In this document: positions 59,101 through 64,000 of the stretch, piece by piece | Layout of the letters: each line of letters starts with the position of its first letter | Position numbering within the stretch: the stretch's first letter is position 1 | Source of the DNA: Okapia johnstoni | Lineage: Eukaryota > Chordata > Mammalia > Artiodactyla > Giraffidae | Length of the DNA stretch: 64,000 nucleotides | Assembly: GCA_024291935.2 (NCBI GenBank) | Contig: CM044312.1 | Span: 72,063,001-72,127,000, forward strand | Direction: 5' to 3' | Notes under the pieces: generated by a model | What the model saw: the letters and a program-made list of their open reading frames with translations, nothing else | The model's database searches: none | Told to the model about the DNA's origin: nothing | Translations under genes and position numbers: made by a program

Positions 59101-60358
59101 TCTTAGCAGACACTTGAGATGTTTCTATTTACTGTCTTCTTTTTCCAGCAAACTGTTTTCACTTTTTGAATTACGTTTTGCTTCCCATTTGGATGGCAGA
59201 GAATCTTGAGCCATAGTTGTCTCCAGGTCGATTTTTTCCACTTCACTTTTCTATGCTGAAAGATCCTAGTTTTCAAGCAGGCAGAATTCAGTTTCCATCT
59301 TAACTTCAACACTTTAACTGGTGGGGTGACCATAATGCATTTCTACATTCCTGGGAAGCTTAATCTCCTCATCTGTGAATTTGTAAGAAAATATCTGTCT
59401 TATAGAGTTTGTTGTGAAGATTAGATATATATCAGGGGCTGTGCACATGCTGAATGCTTATTACGTGGTAGGTAATGTTGACCTTCCTGGCTTGGTTGGA
59501 TCACTCATTAACCATCAGTAAATAAATGAATCTTTCCTGTTACTTTGCTTCATAGATCTGTGCTTAACAGGCAGCTCTACTGCAAATCAGTTCTCTGCAG
59601 CTTCCCTGGAAAATGACTGCTTCTTTTTTAAATGATCCTACCAATCACTTGATCCTACCAATCAAGTGACTTTTATATATTATTTATTGGTAGCTCACTG
59701 CAGACAGTTTTCCTTTAAAATGTGAGGGGAAACATTGGAACTGTTTGCACATGATGTAAGCATGTGACAGTCAGCAGAGTCTAGATTAAAACTCAACAGC
59801 TCACAGAGCCCGGCATTTCTGCAGTTCTCTGGACCACAGTTTGGTTATTTTTACAGATGGAAGGAAGCAACCAGGTGATCTTTGAAGAGCTTCTCCATGT
59901 TTAAAAAAAAAAAAATCTGTTACTCTCTAAGACAAGATCTGTTATGCTCAACTTTGTATTTTAGGCTAGAGGTTTCCACATAAGTAAGATGTATTCTGAT
60001 ATTCCCATCTTGGAATAAGTAAGTTTCCAGGATAAACCTAATAGAAGTCAGACTTTGGAAGTAGATCCAACAGCTTCCAGCCCTTTTGGTTGTGGCCTTT
60101 GATGATTTTCATTAAGTTTTAAAAATAGATAATACTTATGATATACATTTGCAAATCAGAGACTTAATTTCAAATTATTTGCCAATGTATTATTTGGAGT
60201 GATTTTACCAGTTAAAGAAGAATATTACCTTGAATTGTTATAGCATATTATATTCTTAAGAGCAATGTGAAAATCTGTTAAAGAGGATATTTTGATAGAA
60301 CAATTTAAGTGTTTTCTAAGGAAGGCAGTAATTAATATTTTTTATATTCCTTCCATTT
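56124..60358. other. Intron stretch of 4.2 kb without young repeats
   Basis: Only a faint MIR (59340-59485) and small local duplications (58157-58210, 59633-59664) are seen. Open frames at 57855-58040, 58419-58709 and 58667-58926 have no recognisable motif. Possible site of conserved non-coding elements, unproven. Confidence 0.5.
59340..59485 (-). repeat. MIR SINE
   Basis: GGAAGCTTAATCTCCTCATC, TATAGAGTTTGTTGTGAAGA and GCTGAATGCTTATTACGTGG follow the reversed MIR core. Confidence 0.65.
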
Positions 60359-60472
60359 TGTTGTTGTTTACTCACCAAGTCATGTCCAACTCTTTGCCAC
60401 CCATGGACTGCAACACACCAGTCTTCCCTGTCCCTCACCATGTCCCAGAGTTCATCCAAGTTCATATCTCCT
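60359..60472 (-). mobile_element. BovB LINE 3' terminus, short
   Basis: TGTTGTTGTTTACTCACCAA, CATGTCCAACTCTTTGCCAC and CTTCCCTGTCCCTCACCATG are the reversed BovB end. It may be flanked by TCCTTCCATTT (60349-60359 and 60469-60479), a probable target-site duplication. Confidence 0.85.
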
Positions 60473-61202
60473 TCCATTTAGCAATACTGTTTTTCAGGGA
60501 AAAAAAATTTGATAGCTAACATCATAGTTGATATTGTATGGTTTATTTTGCAACAGTTTTCTGAATTTCCATAAATCCAAGTAGAATGGTTTCTTAGTTC
60601 TCATTACCTCTAAGAAGTACTGAGTTAAAGTTAAGTGTAGGACACGTCTTAGTCTTTAATATGCTTATGTTCATTGTGTATATCCTTAAAGTAGGTATGG
60701 TAAGCACCTTATTATACTATACAGCTTGGTATTGACAGAACACCTATTGGCATTCTTCATGTTAGTGTTCCAGGGATAGTTCGTGAGAAACTCAGTTGTA
60801 TATAATTCTTAGCAGTTTATGAAGTTATGTTGCATTATTACCTCCTTTGATTTTCACGACTCTGTTAGGTATTGTTTTATTAGTCAGATGTATGAGTATT
60901 GGAGAAACTATGGCTATGTTACAAAGGCACATGTTTACTTAGCTGGAGATTTATATTGAGAAGGAAATTTGATCTTAACTCAGCAATGGTGTGTTGTTTT
61001 AAGAAGTATTTGAGAAGTTAATTCAGTACAGCTTTGGTGATTAAAGGGAAATATATTAGAATACATTGATTTAGGGAATGAGAGTTTAAGAATGTCAACT
61101 ATTTACCACTGAGCGTGCGAGTGAAATTTTCCACTTCTTAATTATGTTTGTGTCAATAAGAAAGAAGTTCTTTAAATGTTGTATGTTTTTAAAAGTACAT
61201 TA
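60473..61202. other. Unassigned intron stretch
   Basis: An old MIR-like piece may lie at 60815-60940 (TTATTACCTCCTTTGATTTT, GACTCTGTTAGGTATTGTTT). Nothing else recognised. Confidence 0.4.
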
Positions 61203-61393
61203 TCCCTGATGCTGGGAAGGATTGAAGGCAAGAGGAGAAGGGGACGACAGAGGATGAGATGGTTGGATGGCATCACCGACTCAACGTGAACTTGGGCAAA
61301 CTCGGGGAGATGGTGAAGGTCAGGGAAGCCTGGCGTGCTGCAGACCATGTGATCACAAAGCATCAGACATGACTGAGCAACTGAACAACAACA
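61203..61393 (+). mobile_element. BovB LINE 3' fragment (sense)
   Basis: CCTGATGCTGGGAAGGATTG, GGACGACAGAGGATGAGATG, GGAAGCCTGGCGTGCTGCAG and CAGACATGACTGAGCAACTG are the forward C-terminal end and 3' terminus. It is the only BovB copy in the sense direction of GNAI1 within the intron. Confidence 0.9.
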
Positions 61394-64000
61394 GTGGCTC
61401 TGGAATATAAACTCTTTGGGTTCTTATTAACTTAGAGTACGTGTTAATCTATAATGTTTTTGTTTGCTAAGGCAGCCTGTGTTTGTTTCTAAAGTGGGAG
61501 CCGCACAATCGAAACCATTGGATCATAGACTGATAGGAAGTTGTGTTGAAAGTGATTTTCGGTGTCCCTTAGTCCATCGTCCTCTTCTAAAAGCCGGAAT
61601 TATCCCTGCAACATTCCTACAGGATCATGGAATTGTATTGCACAATTAATAATCACTGGAAAGATGCTCAGTTGTTTTATTTATTAGCAGATACTTATAT
61701 ATTGCTTAGCATTTTCCAGACAGTGTCCCAAGGGATCTGTAAATATCAGCTTATTTCATTAATTGTTATCGAGTGTCTGCTAACATGCCAGGTACTTTGC
61801 TTGGTTTTTTGAGTTATTTTATTAAATCCTACAGCAGCTGACTGTGAAAGTTTGTATTATTATACACATTTTATAGATGAGACAGATACTCTACTCATGC
61901 ATCTCAAACTGAGACTACACACCTGAATACCGAGGTTAATACCAAAGGCAGGAAAAGAACTCTGCCACCTCTTCTGGAATTGGCTTTTTTGAAACCCAAG
62001 CAGAATCAGCAGAATTTTCTTCAGTTTCATGTTTTCAAGGAGGATTTGCTCTTGGAGCTACCATGTCAATAGCAACAGCAAATCTCTCCTCTTGAAAAGA
62101 AACCCTTCTTGGGTTGAAGGGGTGCTTTGAACAGTTCCTTGAGTTTAGGGGAGAGATGTTTAAGATGCCTGGGAGAAATAATGAATGGTCCTTGTTCAGC
62201 CACAGACTCATTAGGTGTGGCTGTGCATGATGGCTGGGTTTTGGGAAAGCATGTGAGACGAGAATGGAACAGGGTCGGGGTGGCTTCCAGTGAGGAGAAA
62301 CAGGGGAAAGAAGAATGGGTGTGTGGGGGCAATATTGTTAGGTTCTGGAATGCATTGTGTGATGCAAATTTTATCCCTTGTCTCCCCACAGAATCTTTAT
62401 TAAACAGTTTAAAAATAATGTGTAGACCTGGGTTTGTTTTTTAGTTCAAGTACTAACTGCAGTTTCATGGGGAGACTCAGAGCTGACTTGCCGAGATGAC
62501 CCAAGGGAGGCTGACACATCTAGGTTCCATGCATGTCTGTGGTCCCCGTATTTATTTCCCTCTGGCAGTATATGTGTCACTTCTCTTTTATGTAGCATCT
62601 GAAAGGGTTTTAGATGATTAAAGGAGAGAATGGCCCCTTCCCTGAAACCTCGCACTCTTTTGTATCAGTTAAATAATTTCAGTTCTGTAATCATTCTGTA
62701 AGCATTACTCTCAGACACCTTAGCATCAGTAGCCCTTCTGTAGGTGGGTCCACACCTGTTTGCAAACCCCACATATATTTATACAACAGCAAGGACTTAG
62801 ACACTGCTTGATCTCTGCACGTTCTCTAGTAGTATGTTCTGTTTAGAGTAGATTCTCTGTCACTGTTTGGTGTTTAGCAAACTGCTCTTTACTCTTGGCA
62901 TGTTAATTATATCCCACTGAAATTCATTACATAACTACTTAGCTCAAACCAGTAACATACATTTGAAAAATTGGAATTTTGAGTCTGTTTCCTACATCCA
63001 TTTTAACATATGTGAAGACAATTTGTCCTTGCCCTTTATTACTGAATTTTGAGATACTAAGAGATGCTGGTATTCCTTCTATTTTCTTCCTCCTACCTCA
63101 CTGATTAAAGAATAAGCTTTATAACTAATTATTCACAAATAGTAATTAATTAATCCCATTATTTAAATAGATACCAGATACACACCCACCTAAACTAGAG
63201 TTTAGCATTGTATTCTTGTATTGAGCGCAAGGATATTATGGGATATCTGTTAAAGCCTTTCTGAAACTAAGCTACTTTTGGGCTCAAGTGTAGTCATGCC
63301 TTTTTCTCTGTCTAATAATCTCGTCAAAATAGTACTGACCTTTTTTAGTGAACCTGTAGCTACTTCCTCATGCCAGGGATTTCTGTTCTAAGTGCTTACA
63401 ATTTGCTTTTTGTAAGTTGTCTTCAAAGTTGCCAGCAGTTTATTCCAGGCTTACCTAATTTTTCCACTCCTCTTTGCCTGTTTCTTTTCTTCTCTAGCCT
63501 TCATGATGTCTCATCTTTCATTTGATGACTTTACAAAGATACTAGCAATTGGAGAAGCAAGAATGATGGCTTAATAACAGTGGGTTGACATTTTAGAGCA
63601 TGAGAAACCACCTACTTCCTCCCTTGGCCTTTTAAGAGGAATGGAGAGAGATCAGAGAGAAGGATTTATAACAGATTAGAAAATAAAGGCTAATGAGAAA
63701 AAGCTAAAGATGGCATATTTGTGTCCGCCCCCTGCCCCCCTGCCCCAAAAGAGAAAGCTGAAGACTTTACATGTAGTGTGATGGCCAGCTGTTTTGCACA
63801 TTCCATGAAGACCATACGAAAGGAAATGGACTTAAGCAGGATTATTCAAGGATTTATTTTGAGTATAAATAGAGGTTTGACTCTAAATATTGTTCATATT
63901 TAACTTTTTTAAAGGAAGTAGGATATTTTCCCTCCCTTCTAATGTCTAAAAATAACAGATTTTCATCTCTCAGTAATGGTGTAGCCTTGTAGTGCTCCCC
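61394..64000. other. Intron stretch, mostly unassigned, with an old MIR
   Basis: A + strand MIR is visible at about 61690-61960 (ATATTGCTTAGCATTTTCCA, ATGCCAGGTACTTTGCTTGG, CACATTTTATAGATGAGACA). Open frames at 62066-62389, 62127-62444 and 63721-63903 have no recognisable motif, and no GNAI1 exon 2 is seen. Confidence 0.5.

Overview
This is a 64 kb piece of a mammalian nuclear genome from a bovid (cattle, sheep, goat or a relative). The diagnostic evidence is its transposable elements: BovB (RTE-clade) LINEs, Bov-tA SINEs and dimeric Bov-A2 SINEs, which are typical of ruminants and bovids, on a background of older mammalian L1, L2, MIR, MaLR and DNA-transposon fossils. There is no prokaryotic gene organisation. 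Most open reading frames in the window are chance frames or repeat-derived.

The only host protein-coding sequence I can support is the first coding exon of GNAI1 (G protein subunit alpha-i1), on the + strand at 34169-34286. It lies in a TATA-less CpG island (about 33600-34530) and ends at a GTAAG splice donor that splits the Gly40 codon at the start of the GTP-binding P-loop. Everything from 34287 to the window end is GNAI1 intron 1; I saw no exon 2.

Layout. 1-33.2 kb is intergenic or upstream and repeat-rich. It holds an internally deleted L1 (0.8-2.3 kb), a BovB reverse-transcriptase fragment with a 424-codon open frame (7.9-9.1 kb), a retroposed tRNA half (11.5 kb), an antisense L1 3' end (12.1-13.3 kb), an L2 broken up by younger SINEs (16.1-18.1 kb), a split L1 (23.6-24.8 kb) and a tail-to-tail pair of L2s (27-29 kb). 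33.2-34.5 kb is the GNAI1 promoter, CpG island and exon 1. 34.3-64 kb is intron 1, with antisense BovB copies at 38.7-42.3, 50.05, 52.6, 54.7-56.1 and 60.4 kb, one short sense copy at 61.2 kb, and long stretches without recognisable young repeats.

The most unusual item is a 47-bp insert at 11518-11564 that matches the 5' half of a tRNA-Ile(UAU) gene, stops in the anticodon/intron region, has no poly(A) tail and is flanked by perfect 13-bp direct repeats. It looks like a tailless retropseudogene made from a tRNA fragment. Other points of interest are a shared Asp-to-Val change in the catalytic motif A of two separate BovB copies, a 3 x 31-bp tandem repeat inside a BovB fragment, and the young-repeat-poor blocks in GNAI1 intron 1. 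I found no new multi-gene system. Repeat names are from memory of consensus sequences, not from a database search, so boundaries are accurate to roughly 10-30 bases.
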